DNA from: Podaxis mareebaensis
Taxonomy: Eukaryota; Basidiomycota; Agaricomycetes; Agaricales; Agaricaceae
Assembly: GCA_018524725.1 (NCBI GenBank)
Contig: JAEUWP010000092.1
Location: 16,722-80,721 of the forward strand
DNA: 64,000 nt
Direction of reading: 5' to 3'
Both the position numbers and the translations under genes were made by a program. This document shows positions 51,650-62,061 of the stretch, piece by piece (positions within the stretch are counted from its first letter, which is position 1; each line of letters opens with the position of its first letter). The notes beneath the pieces were generated by a model. The model had not been told where the DNA came from. It did not search any database and saw only the letters and a program-made list of their open reading frames with translations.

Positions 51650-52220
51650 TTCCTAGGTCATAGATTTCAGTGAAGCCCAGTGAGAAGGCTTCATCCAGGC
51701 CTTCATCAGCTTCCAGCAGATTTGTCATGACTCCCATAGTGAAGATAAACTCCGAGACACCACCGAAAGACTTGTATGAGGCTGCACTGAACACTTCTGC
51801 TAAGCTGCCACCAGGGTAGCTTGTATCACCAGAGTTGTGGACCTCCACAAGAAGGAGGATTTCATGAAGCATGCCCTCAGTCTTTTGACCATTAACTTGG
51901 TTGAAGACTTCATCAAGATCATTGAGGAACTGCTTGCTGACTTCCCTCTAGTTATCAACTGGCTAGAGTGGTGGCTTTGGAAAGCCCATTTGATCATGAT
52001 ATTTCCTGCCTATGTAAAGATGTCCAATGAGCTTTGGGATCTTTTACCCAACACCACCAATGCTCAGGAGTCACTACATTTCCAGCTCTACTCATATGCT
52101 GGACATAACCACTGGTTTTTTGAGGGTTTAAGGGCTTTGCATCAATGGGCAATGATGTTTGAAGACAACTACAAAGGGCTGCAAAGTAAGCAATGTGATA
52201 TAATTGTTGAAATATAATAC
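51650..52220 (+). pseudogene. Element T1, part 2a: transposase C-terminal half
   Basis: Resumes the T1 frame: VIDFSEAQ then TGA then EGFIQAFISF, where the family has an Arg after SEA-(E/Q), again a CGA to TGA change. Further on, in a shifted frame, come WLEWWLWKAHLIMIFPAY, LPNTTNAQESLHFQLYSYAG and FFEGLRALHQWAM, which close the transposase core (the conserved N-A-x-E-S may hold the last acidic residue). The shift may be an intron or decay. Confidence 0.68.
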
Positions 52221-52402
52221 TGAACAACTTACCAGTGGGTAATCCATCTGACTATGGAGCACAAAACCAGTGGAAGAAGGAACAAGAGAAGGTAGAAGCT
52301 GCAGTGGCAAATCCTGCAACTCCTAAGTGGAAGCAGAAATGGAGCAAGTCCATGTTGCCTTGCAAGAGGAAGACTCAGAAGACCCGGTTTGTTAACAACA
52401 GT

Positions 52403-52604
52403 CAACCACCTGATACTGCTGCAAAGCTGATCCCCAGGGTCAAGATGGAATCTGGTCAAGAAAATGGTGAGGACCTCAGTGAAGACACTGTCAGCAAGGT
52501 TGGTTGACCACCTGATACTGCTGCAAAGCTGATCCCCAGGGTCAAGATGGAATCTGGTTGAGAAAATGGTGAGGACCTCAGTGACAACACTGTCAGCAAG
52601 GCCT
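52403..52604 (+). repeat. 101-bp tandem duplication inside T1
   Basis: Two adjacent copies (52403-52503, 52504-52604) starting TCAACCACCTGATACTGCTG and TTGACCACCTGATACTGCTG. The first difference, TCAACC versus TTGACC, is the CA/TG pair expected from one TCGACC after independent decay. Confidence 0.9.
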
Positions 52605-53910
52605 TGGACACTCTGAAAGCCTTGAAGCCACTACTGAAGAAAGCTCGAGCCAGCAAGGGCAACATTGACAGTGTGGCTTTCACCGAGGCCTTGATTTCCA
52701 CCAAGAATACCATTCAAAAAGGACAGAAGTCACCATGGGTGAAGGATCAGCCAAGCAAGAGTGTCCTGGACTCCACCCAGAATATCATCTGAAAAGCACA
52801 GAAATCACTACAGAAGAACTGTTGGACAAGCAAAAGTGTCATGGAAGGTGCATTCAGAGAAGCCTCATATCCATGGGACAATCAATTGTGCTGGCTCAAC
52901 ACATCCCTCCAGCTTCTTTATGTAGCCCTCCACCCAGCAATTGAAGAATTCTGAAAAGTTATCCATCGCATGAGCAATAATTCTACAATGCTCATGATCT
53001 TCCAACACCTCATTTGCCACACCAAGGAGATCTGTGATCCCATGTGGCTTGCCCAGGAAAGGGATGAAATTTGTGAAGCATTACATGAACACATCCTCAC
53101 AAATGCATTCAAAGCCAATTCTCTGACAGTAGGTGCCTCACTCTCTTCTGAGAGATCTGCAAACTAATTGGGCTGTGTAGGCATGGCTGTGGATAGGTCT
53201 TCACCAAGACTACTCGAATGGATATTTCCCCAATTGCATAGCACCTGTGGCATACTTCATAGTTATGGATACTGACATCTGCTATTGCATGGACCCAGCA
53301 ACTGGTGATATTGTACATATGCAGATCTACCCAAGGCCTCATATGCACAGTGAATTAATGGCCACATCATCTGACTTTACCCAATTTAATGGAGACTTTG
53401 AGGCTTGGTTTACAGATCTCATTACATTCAAGGATATGCCAGTTGAAAATGATCCATGTTGGTGCCAGTATCAAGACAAAGTGCAGATATGCCACAGTTG
53501 ATGTGCTGATATTTGTCATCTGGTTATCAGCATCCCTGTCATCCTCATCATGGAACTCTCTGTCAATGTACAGGGTAACACATTGCCATGGGATATCCCT
53601 TCTACCCTTAACACTGCATGCCCCAGTCATGCAAAGAAATACAAGATGATGTATGATCTAGTAGGACATGGGCTCAAAGACCCCTCAAAAAGTCATTTCA
53701 TTGCTTGCTACCTCAACACCCATGATCACTCTCTCTACACATACAACAATCTATGTAACAATGGAAGATGCATCTGCACCTCAGGTGCCAAGATCTCCTT
53801 GCAATTGGCAGGCACCAACCCTCCTCTCCCAAACAGATGCTTCCATCATATAGTTGTTTATCAACTGCATGGTGGATTGCATGCACAAGAACAATTCTAC
53901 CATGACTGAA
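52605..53910 (+). pseudogene. Element T1, part 2b: ubiquitin-protease (USP)-like domain
   Basis: After a helical linker, the frame contains PWDNQLCWLNTSLQLLYVAL (catalytic-Cys-type box; Cys codon at about 52887-52889). About 800 bp on, after many stops, comes KSHFIACYLNTHDHSLYTYN (His-box type; His codon at 53694-53696), followed by the typical SLYTY-N/D pattern. Between them, fragments IVMDTDICYCMDPATGDIV and GYPFYP/DIPSTLN-type text follow the same order as in related elements. The pairing of both boxes with proper spacing makes a USP-type cysteine protease the best reading. Stops are mostly TGA. No protein is expected from this copy. Confidence 0.62.
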
Positions 53911-54966
53911 TTTGAGCCTGCTATGCAGAACTGGGAATTGATTTCCTGGAAACAGACCTCTTCCATAGAGCATCACTGATCTGTTATGTGAGAGAGGACC
54001 TATCTCTCATGGATCCTAAATACTGGGTCTGGACAAGGTTTCTGACCAAGACCTTTGAATATGTCCACCCTTCTTTAACACATGTGTATCCAAAACTGCC
54101 TGACCAGTTGAGCTTCCTCATCGAGCTGTCTGCCATGGAATTGGAGGACACTGACAAAGAGGAGAAAGCTGTTGTGGAAAGCCTGAAGGATGGTCAGGCA
54201 GCCATTGAGGTAGAGCAAAAGGCTGCCACTTCACTCATTCCCCAATTGTGTGCCTGGAGCACTGACATGGAACATGAAACTCAGTCATATGGAATCCATA
54301 TTCAATGTTGTTGTGGCATGACTGGTGATTATGATGAGGTTCATTCCATTCATCATGGGCAATTGGTTCAGTGTCTTGGGTGTCTATGCCACTGTCATGT
54401 TATATGTCAGCAATCCCCAGCAACACATGACACCACTGCAAGACAATGATTTAGATGCCATGAGTGTGCCCTACCACCTCCTATGGAGAGTGCTAGAATT
54501 GCACTGTTGTAGGTACTGCAGGATATACATGAGACCATCACTGACAATTCTTGTAGAGTGAGGAGATACAAAGTGGAGCAGCTGCCATCTGGAGCAGCAG
54601 GGCTTAGGTGAGTTATTCTAGCCAGGAGAGTGCAGTTATTACTTACCAGTCTCAGAGTGGGTCAGGGCACACTGGCCTGTGTAGGTGACTTCTGGCACCC
54701 AGTTTGACTAGTGGAGTACTTGGAACAGGATTCCGGATGGAGAGTAAAATGGTGGAGAGGCTGTGAGATCCCCAATGACCCAAACCTTCTGGGGACAGTG
54801 ACAGTGATTAAAGAAGGGTGTCTTGTTATGTCATTATGGAAGCAGTCCAAGGAACAAAGATGTATATGAGTAAGCTTGCTGTAGTCATGGCTGTTTGCAT
54901 TCTGACCCCACCACTTAGCTTGGCAAATGGGTTTTGGCATGCAATGCAGAGAAATACACCCTGACT
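53911..54966 (+). pseudogene. Element T1, part 2c: PHD-like finger and RWWRG-type domain
   Basis: At about 54295-54410 the text CCCGMTGDYDEVHSI, then QLVQCLGCLCHCHVICQQ, has the Cys/His spacing of a PHD finger. Next (54660-54870) comes GDFWHPV..LVEYLEQDSG, WRVKWWRGCEIPND and LVMSLWKQSKEQRC, and a probable intron (54868-54914, gtaagc..cttag), then LGKWVLACNAEKYTLT. That frame runs straight into 61235 if the gypsy element and one target duplication are removed. A BAH- or Tudor-like reader role for the RWWRG part is a guess. Confidence 0.6.
54962..54966 (+). repeat. Gypsy target-site duplication, left copy
   Basis: TGACT directly before the 5' LTR; repeated at 61235-61239 after the 3' LTR. Confidence 0.9.
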
Positions 54967-55226
54967 TGTTATGGTCTCAGTTATATTTAGTACACACTTA
55001 CTCAGTGCACTGTCTCACCTTATGTTTCAGCCCCTTATTACACTTTGCCTTAGTCATCCACTGACTCATCTCTCTGTTTCATCTATTCTTAGATACTACC
55101 CTCACAGTATATAAACCCTAGGTAGAACCCCTGTATTCCTTATGCTTTACCAACTAGTTCTTTTCCCTTTGCTCATCCTCAAGTCTTTGCCTAGTTGCAA
55201 CCTGAGTTCATACAAAGGTTGTAACA
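54967..55226 (+). repeat. Gypsy 5' LTR
   Basis: 260 bp, no CpG. Contains AGTATATAAACCC, a likely TATA box, at about 55107. Differs from the 3' LTR only at 54972-54973 (TG) and 55011-55012 (TG). Confidence 0.97.
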
Positions 55227-55228
55227 TT

Positions 55229-55245
55229 TGGTAAAGTGTCACCAA
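55229..55245 (+). promoter_or_regulatory. Putative primer binding site
   Basis: TGGTAAAGTGTCACC starts two bases after the LTR and begins with the TGG that pairs with a tRNA CCA end. Which tRNA is not determined. Confidence 0.45.
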
Positions 55246-55338
55246 CTCACCTTGCAACAAGGAAGGCCCAGCTAGGGGCGTATACCGAGGCACAACCAGG
55301 TGTGACAACAGTGCTCAATTAGGAGTGAGGCTCAGTGT

Positions 55339-56463
55339 ATGAGTGGAAGCAACATTTGGAATAGTCGAGAAGGAACACCAGCACCATACAGCTTAGGACA
55401 AACCAGGGAGCCATCAGTGGCAGAGTTTTCAGACATTACAGAGAGCAAACACACCAATGACAAAGAGACTACTGAGTCAGAACTTGAAGACCAGCCAGTA
55501 CCTGCAGACAAAGAACAACCAGAGGAATTGGCAGATGAAGAAGACCTAGAAGAACCTGCAGATGAAGAAGAACCAGTAGACAAAGAAGACATCGATATTG
55601 AAATGGCTGAAGAAACAGCAGCAACTCAGCAGACAGGAGGGAAATCATTGGTCCCTGATCCAGGATTTTTCAATGGAAACAGAAGCCAGTTCAATGACTG
55701 GTGGAGGTTGATGACATTTTTCTTGAAGTTCAACAAGATCAACAACACCAACAGAAGGGCAGTAGCAGTACTCTCTCAGATGAGAGGAGGAACTGCAGGA
55801 CAATTCGCAAGCATGAAGCTTGACCAAATGGAGAACAGCAATAACACACTCGTGTGGGACACATTCTAGAAGGAGATAGAGGCAACATTCAGAAATGAAG
55901 GACAACAAAGCAATGCAGAATGGAGAATTGAGACATATAGGCAGAACAACAAACACACAGCAGACTTCCTCATTGAATTCAATGTATTGAAGACAAGGTC
56001 CAAGACAGATGACAAACACACCATATTCCTGCTCAAGAAGAACACATGTTCAGACATTATCAAAACCATATTGGGATTCCCAATCAAAGCGATGCCTGAG
56101 ACCTACAAGCAATGGAAGGAAACCATCCTGAACATTGGCTTAGGTTATGAAGCAGTGGAAACCCACACCAGACACACAGGAACCAGCATTACATATGGAG
56201 GAATGGGTCAACCAATGGAGATAGGGAGACAGATGATGCCCAACAGCAAGGCACCACCCTGATGTTTCAAGTGCAACATCATAGGGCATATCACCCAAGA
56301 CTGCAAGAAGCCAGAAGGAAGCCAGTGTTTCAACTGTGGCAAAGAAGGACACATCTCTAGAAATTGCAGAGCACCCAAGAAGGCACGAATCAGGAACATG
56401 GAGGAGGAACAAGAAGGTGAAGAAGGACCAGAGCAGCAGGGTTTTTCCAAAGGCTCAGAGTGA
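55339..56463 (+). pseudogene. Gypsy gag (capsid and two zinc knuckles), broken
   Basis: Starts at ATG 55339 with an acidic N-terminal part (Glu/Asp-rich to about residue 95). Capsid-like text follows: PGFFNGNRSQFNDWWRLMTF, ADFLIEFNVLKTRS and MPETYKQWKETILNIGLGYE. The C-terminus has CFKCNIIGHITQDC and CFNCGKEGHISRNC. Stops at 55867 (TAG) and 56263 (TGA) interrupt it. The first is not explained by CGA to TGA. Confidence 0.92.
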
Positions 56464-56479
56464 GTATGAACTCTCGAGC

Positions 56480-59400
56480 CACTGTATTTAAAGCTTCTTC
56501 TAGACAATCATACATGATTCCCCAAAGAAGAAGTGGAGTGTGAGAACTCTTTGTGAAACCAAAGGTTTGAACACCCAGAAACAAGCAATGGAGACCAACA
56601 ACACTGGTTGACTCTGGATGCACACACACCTGCATTGCCAAGAAAGCAGTCGAGGAACAAGAGATACCAATGAAGAAGTTAGAGAAACCATTCAAAGTAT
56701 ACAACACTGACAGAACTTGCAACAAGGGACAGAACATCATGGAATACACAGAACTGGAAATGGACATCAATGGACACAAGGAACAATTGGCAGCAGTTGT
56801 CTCACACATCGACTGAGCAGACATATTCCTAGGACATGATTGGCTAGTACAACACAACCCTGAGGTCGACTGGAATAATGGACAGATCAGATTCACAAGA
56901 TGCCCACTGGAATGCAAAATCAAGCATGAAACCATTGACATACCAAGGCTAAGAAGGAATGGCACACAGGAAGAAAAAGTACCAGACAAGATGGCAGAAG
57001 ACAACCTACCAGAATACATCTGAGGCTATATGCACCTGTTTAACAAACAGAATTTCAACAAACTACCAGACCACACAGAGTAGGACCATGAGATCAACCT
57101 CACTGAGGAAAGCCCATGTGAACTACCAGCCAAGGTTTACCCCATGATGGTCAAGGAAAAGGATGAACTCCATAAATTCATTGAAGAGAACCTCACATCA
57201 GGATGAATCCAGCCATCGAAATCCCCCTATGCATCACCATGCTTCTTCATCCCAAAAAAGGACAGATCCAAATGATTAGTACAAGACTATCAAAAACTCA
57301 ATAGTGTCACGGTCAAGGACAAAACACCGCTACCATTAATCAGAGAAATCATTGACAAGCTAAAAGATGCCAAATACTTCAACAAGCTGGACATCATCTG
57401 GGGATACAACAACATGCACATCAAGGAAGGAGATGAGTGGAAAGCAGCATTCCCAACAAATGAAGGACTATTTGAACCCACCATTATGTTTTTTGGTCTA
57501 TGCAACTCCCCAAGCACATTCCAAAGAATGATGAACACGGTCTTCTGAGAACTACTGCAGGAGGGAGTATTGGTCAACTACATGGATGATTTCCTCATCC
57601 CAGGCAAAACAGAACAAGAACTTGAAGAATGGACAATATGATTCCTGAAGATAGCTGACAAGCACAAGCTTTACTTCAAATGATCCAAATGTGTATTCAA
57701 TGCAAAAGAAGTGCCAATATTGGGAATGGTAGTAGGAGATGGAAAGGTCAAGATGGAAGAAGAGAAGGTGGTAGCAGTCAGAAACTGGCCTACCCCAACC
57801 ACAGTCAAGGACATTGAGAGCTTCCTAGGCTTTGCAAACTTCTACTGGTGATTCATCAAGAATTTTAGCAACATTGCAGGACCACTACACAAGCTAAAGG
57901 GGGGACAACCATGGGAATGGGGAGAAAGTCAGCAGAATGCATTTGAAGAACTAAAATGATGCATAACTGAGGAACTGGTACTAGCACTCCCACAAGATGA
58001 TGGAAAATTCAGAGTAGAAGTTGACACATTGAAATATGCCATTGGAGGAGTCCTATCACAAGAACAGGGAGGAAAATGGCATCCCATCACATTCCTATCC
58101 AGAACACTATCACTGGCAGAATGCAACTATGAGATATATGACAGAGAACTCCTCACAATCATTGAGGCACTAAAAGCATGGAGGCAATACCTACTCAAAG
58201 CAAGGGCACCATTTGAAGTTTGGACTGATCACAAGAACTTGGAATACTTCTGATCCCCATGATGAGTAAATGCAAGGCAAATGCAATGGCACCTGAGACT
58301 ACAAGAATATGACTTCACACTAAAACACATACCAGGGAAGACAAACACCAAGGCTGACATCCTATCACGAATCATGCACTTCAACGAAATAGAAGAAGAC
58401 AAGGAGGTCACAATACTCAAAGATGCACTATTCCAATGATGACTCCATCATGAAGAGACAATTACAGAAGAAGTCATCCTAGGAAGAGGACTATTCGAAG
58501 TAAAAGGAGATGAAGAAATACTGAAGGACATCAAGGGAGGAAGGAGAGAAGCAATAGTAGACAAATGGCTAAAGGAAGAACCTGAACAGACATGGGAATG
58601 AGAAGGAATCACATATCGAGACAGCAAAATCTATGTACTGAACCACAAGGACCTATGAAGCAAGATCATGAAGAGATACCATGACCCACCCAATATCAGA
58701 CACCCAGGATCCCACAGGATGATGGAGCTTATCAAGCAGACATACTACTGGCCAGCCATGAAAGCTGATATCAAGATCTACATACAAGGATGCAACAGCT
58801 GTCAAAGGAACAAAGCAATTTGGCAGAAGAAGGCAGCCCCACTCCACCCCCTTGAAACACCCAAAGGACCATGGCACAAAATCAGCATTGACATGATCGG
58901 ACCACTCCCAGAATCAAATGGAGCAGATGCAATCCTAGTCATCATGGACAGATTTACCAAGATGATCCAATTGATTGCAATGAACACCAACCTTGACTCC
59001 ATGGGATTAGCAAAGATATATCGAGACCACATTTGGAAACTCCATGGTGTTCCATGGAGGATCATTAGTGACAGAGGACCACAGTTTGCATCAGCATTCA
59101 TGAAGAACCTATGCAAAGCAACAGGGACAAAGCAAGGATTGTCAACAGCCTACCATCCCCAAACAGATGGACAAACAGAGTGGGTCAACCAAGAGGTTGA
59201 AACCTTTTTATGGGCATACATCGACTACACTCAAGACAACTGGACAGAATGGCTGTCCACAGCAGAGTTCCAATACAATGACAAAACTCACAGCAGCACA
59301 GGAGAAACCCCATTCTTCCTCAACTATGGATGACATCCTTGGAAAGGAGATCTCACCATAGAGTCACTAACACCATCCATCATGGAACTCCTCAAGAAAC

Positions 59401-59959
59401 TTATAGCATGCCAAGCTCAAGCCAGAGGATTATTAGAAAGCAAGAGACAAGCCATGACAAAGCACTATGACAAAAGGAGAATGGCAAGCAGGGATTATGA
59501 AGAAGGAACCCAGGTGTGGCTTGAAGGAACAAACATAATGACAAATTGACCAACCAAGAAACTTGACCACAAGTGCTATGGACCCTTCAAGGTACTCAAG
59601 AAAGTAGGACCAGGAGCATACCAATTGGAGCTACCAGAAGGATGGGTCATCCATGATGTATTCAATGAGGCATTACTAACACCATACCAACTGCTGAAGT
59701 TTGTGAATCAGCAAGCCGAACCACCACTGCAACCAGAGCTCATTAATGGGGAAGAAGAATATGAGGTAGAAGAGATCTGAGGACATCACAAGAAAGGCCA
59801 AGGAATGCAGTACCTCATGCACTGGAAAGGGTACAGCAACAAGCACAACACATGGATAGCTGAATCAGCACTCGAGAACACTTAGGAGGTGTTACAGGAT
59901 TATCTCTGAAGGTTTCCTGGAGCAAAACCTATAAAGAGGGGGGGTAATCAACAGTTATA
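56480..59959 (+). pseudogene. Gypsy pol: protease, RT, RNase H, integrase, chromodomain; broken
   Basis: Protease TTLVDSGCTHTCI (about 56600), RT with SPYASPCFFIPKKDRSK, FNKLDIIWGYNNMHIKEGDE, FGLCNSPSTFQRMMN and the catalytic YMDD (about 57583). RNase H shows ITFLSRTLSLAECNYEIYDR and WTDHKNLEYF. The integrase has an HHCC zinc part (HPGSHRMMELI, CNSCQRNK) and the DDE core (SIDMIGPLPES, RIISDRGPQFAS). The end has the integrase GPF box and a chromodomain (EYEVEEI, stop, YLMHWKGYSNKHNTWIAES). More than ten stops are present. Most are TGA where Arg (CGA) is usual, for example before LVQDYQ and in FYW-stop-FIK; TAG at 57082 and at 59883 are exceptions. The true end may be the TAG at 59957. Confidence 0.94.
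59933..59944 (+). promoter_or_regulatory. Internal polypurine tract
   Basis: AAAGAGGGGGGG followed by TAATCA, directly after the chromodomain. It has the form of a chromovirus plus-strand primer site but lies 1.03 kb before the 3' LTR. Confidence 0.6.
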
Positions 59960-59994
59960 GCAGCACAACAGCCCAAGCAAATTCAAATGAAGAC

Positions 59995-60939
59995 ATGGAT
60001 GCAGACCAAAGCACCCAGACCTTTGTCCCTACCACTCCCCCTACTGACACCCTCATTGCTGACATCAAACAACAGCTGTCAAACAACAACCCAACCAAGC
60101 AATTCGAAGAACACATACAACTAGCATGAGACATTGTCCACCTCCAATGAGTATACAACAATGTATGAGAAGCTGTCCAGCTATTCGCTGAAGCAGTCCA
60201 AGCTACTATTCCACAAGTCCACAACTCAGCCAAGGGGTCAGGACAAACCACCCAGATGAACCAGCACATCCATATCATCCTCCACAATGCCAACAAATAC
60301 CTCATATCTGACACAAGCAACTGGTTTACAAGCATCCTAGTCATGGTGGCAGAGTAACTCTCCAAGTTTGGTATAATGGACAATGAAGAAAAGGAGAACC
60401 TTGTATCATGCCTTGTAGCACTCACCCAAGAAAGGGACCCCTTCCCTCATGACCACCCAACTCCATGACCTGCCCCACAACACTACCCCCTAACCAACCC
60501 AGAATCAGATGACAAAACCCCCACCACCAAAGAAGAGGTTATGCACCTCATCAAGTTCCTCACCCCCAAATGCACAGGACCTGCCAAAGTCGAGAAGTGT
60601 GAGCCCCCAGTACCCTTCAAAACCTTGAAGAAAGATGGTGAGAAAGATGAAGAATACTGGAAGAAGATTTTACAGGTCCTAATCCAAGATCACAGCAACA
60701 CTGGCACCACCTACCATGGCACCATGATCCCCATGTATGGTAGAGGACCTGACCACATACCATTCTTCATTGCCTGGAAGAAAGCCACCAACCAGTTCTT
60801 CATTGGTCCTAACAAGAAGGATGTCACCCACTACATCACTCATTGACTACAAGAACCCCCAACATTCAAAGAAGCCCAGAATTTCCTTGCACATTTCACC
60901 TTTCCAGTACGCTGTAACTTACACAGACCCTTACATTAG
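59995..60939 (+). pseudogene. Extra gypsy ORF of unknown function between pol and 3' LTR
   Basis: One frame of about 315 codons from ATG 59995 (MDADQSTQTFVPTTPPTDTL) to TAG 60937, broken by TGA at several places, including 60126-60128 and 60843-60845, plus one TAG near 60356. Readable parts: NQHIHIILHNANKYLISDTS, KEEVMHLIKFLTPKCTGPAK, DEEYWKKILQVLIQDHSNTG and PMYGRGPDHIPFFIAWKKAT. No zinc finger, signal peptide or membrane helix was seen, so an envelope protein is unlikely. Restoring the frame is not attempted. It resembles neither gag nor pol. It may be a captured gene or part of the chromovirus lineage. Confidence 0.65.
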
Positions 60940-60961
60940 TTTCATATGGTCATGACACCTT

Positions 60962-60971
60962 AGGAGGAGGG
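60962..60971 (+). promoter_or_regulatory. Polypurine tract before 3' LTR
   Basis: AGGAGGAGGG three bases before the 3' LTR (TGTTAC). Confidence 0.7.
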
Positions 60972-60974
60972 TGA

Positions 60975-61234
60975 TGTTACAGTCTCAGTTATATTTAGTA
61001 CACACTTACTCAGTGCACCATCTCACCTTATGTTTCAGCCCCTTATTACACTTTGCCTTAGTCATCCACTGACTCATCTCTCTGTTTCATCTATTCTTAG
61101 ATACTACCCTCACAGTATATAAACCCTAGGTAGAACCCCTGTATTCCTTATGCTTTACCAACTAGTTCTTTTCCCTTTGCTCATCCTCAAGTCTTTGCCT
61201 AGTTGCAACCTGAGTTCATACAAAGGTTGTAACA
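60975..61234 (+). repeat. Gypsy 3' LTR
   Basis: 260 bp; identical to the 5' LTR except CA at 60980-60981 and 61019-61020 where the 5' LTR has TG. Confidence 0.97.
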
Positions 61235-61239
61235 TGACT
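61235..61239 (+). repeat. Gypsy target-site duplication, right copy
   Basis: TGACT, matching 54962-54966. Confidence 0.9.
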
Positions 61240-62061
61240 ACTGCCCTTGAGAATCCCACACTGATACCATATACCAAGGAGATCAATGACATTTTAAGAC
61301 CTCACCATGACATTTTGGAGAGATTCGTGTTTAACTCCAGGAGCATCCCAAATGCTGCAAGGTTTCCTGCAAAGAAATCTCGAGAAGCCCCCCATTTCAG
61401 AACATTGACAATAGAAGATGTTGGTCAGATCACAAACTGGATAGAGTGGGAGATCTGTCAATCAGATCCATCCTTGTGCCCAACATGGGTTGCAAAAGTG
61501 GCTGTTTGGCATGCTGCAAATATATTAGTTGTGCAATGCCAGGCAGGTAGCCATGCAGATGGGGAAATGCATTTGTCAGCAGCATGGCTTTCCCTAATGT
61601 ATTTGAGACCTCAGGTGGGGAAGGATGTGGACAGGGAATGCATTTACTACCTGGAACGATTGATGTTTGACAGATCATGGCATGCTGGGGAGGCTGGGAA
61701 CTATCAGTGGGGTCTGGAAACAGAGGGCCACCAAGATCTGTGGGATCCATACACCAAAGTTCCACCAGGTTGGGAATCACACTTGGAGGACAAGGTACAT
61801 TATAATGCCACTGGAAACTGCAGTAATTGGTAATGGAGTACATCTTACAGCAGAATCTACATCATAGACAAAGCAGGGGCAGTAAGGTTAATATTACTGA
61901 AGCAGTAGTGGTACAGGCAGAGGTGGTGAGTTAAGTATTCCACAAATGTGACTAGGATTGAGAGGGATTTGAATCAGGCAGGACTGGCACATGGGAAAAG
62001 AGGTAAAGGCAGAGGCCATGGAAGAGGGAGGGGGAAAGGAAAGGGGAAGGCCAGCAAGTAA
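61235..62061 (+). pseudogene. Element T1, part 3: C-terminal domain and basic tail
   Basis: Continues the T1 frame after the gypsy insertion: TTALENPTLIPYTKEINDIL, then FRTLTIEDVGQITNWIEW, VAVWHAANILVVQ and YYLERLMFDRSWHAGEAGN; the frame is open to the TAA at 61831. A probable last segment at 61980-62061 gives a Gly/Lys/Arg-rich tail (GKRGKGRGHGRGRGKGKGKA). No known domain was recognised here. It is the least broken part of T1. Confidence 0.6.

Larger units (their letters stand above)
54967..61234 (+). mobile_element. Ty3/gypsy chromovirus with complete LTRs, CpG-decayed
   Basis: 6268-bp element bounded by 260-bp LTRs that start TGTTA and end GTAACA (TG..CA ends), and by a TGACT target duplication. 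Order: 5' LTR, leader, gag with two CCHC knuckles, protease, reverse transcriptase, RNase H, integrase, chromodomain, then an extra ORF, polypurine tract and 3' LTR. All coding parts are cut by stops, mostly TGA. It sits inside element T1. Confidence 0.96.

Noticed and set aside
59995..60939. Envelope gene in the chromovirus
   Set aside because: No signal peptide, membrane helix or glycosylation-rich ectodomain is visible in the frame.
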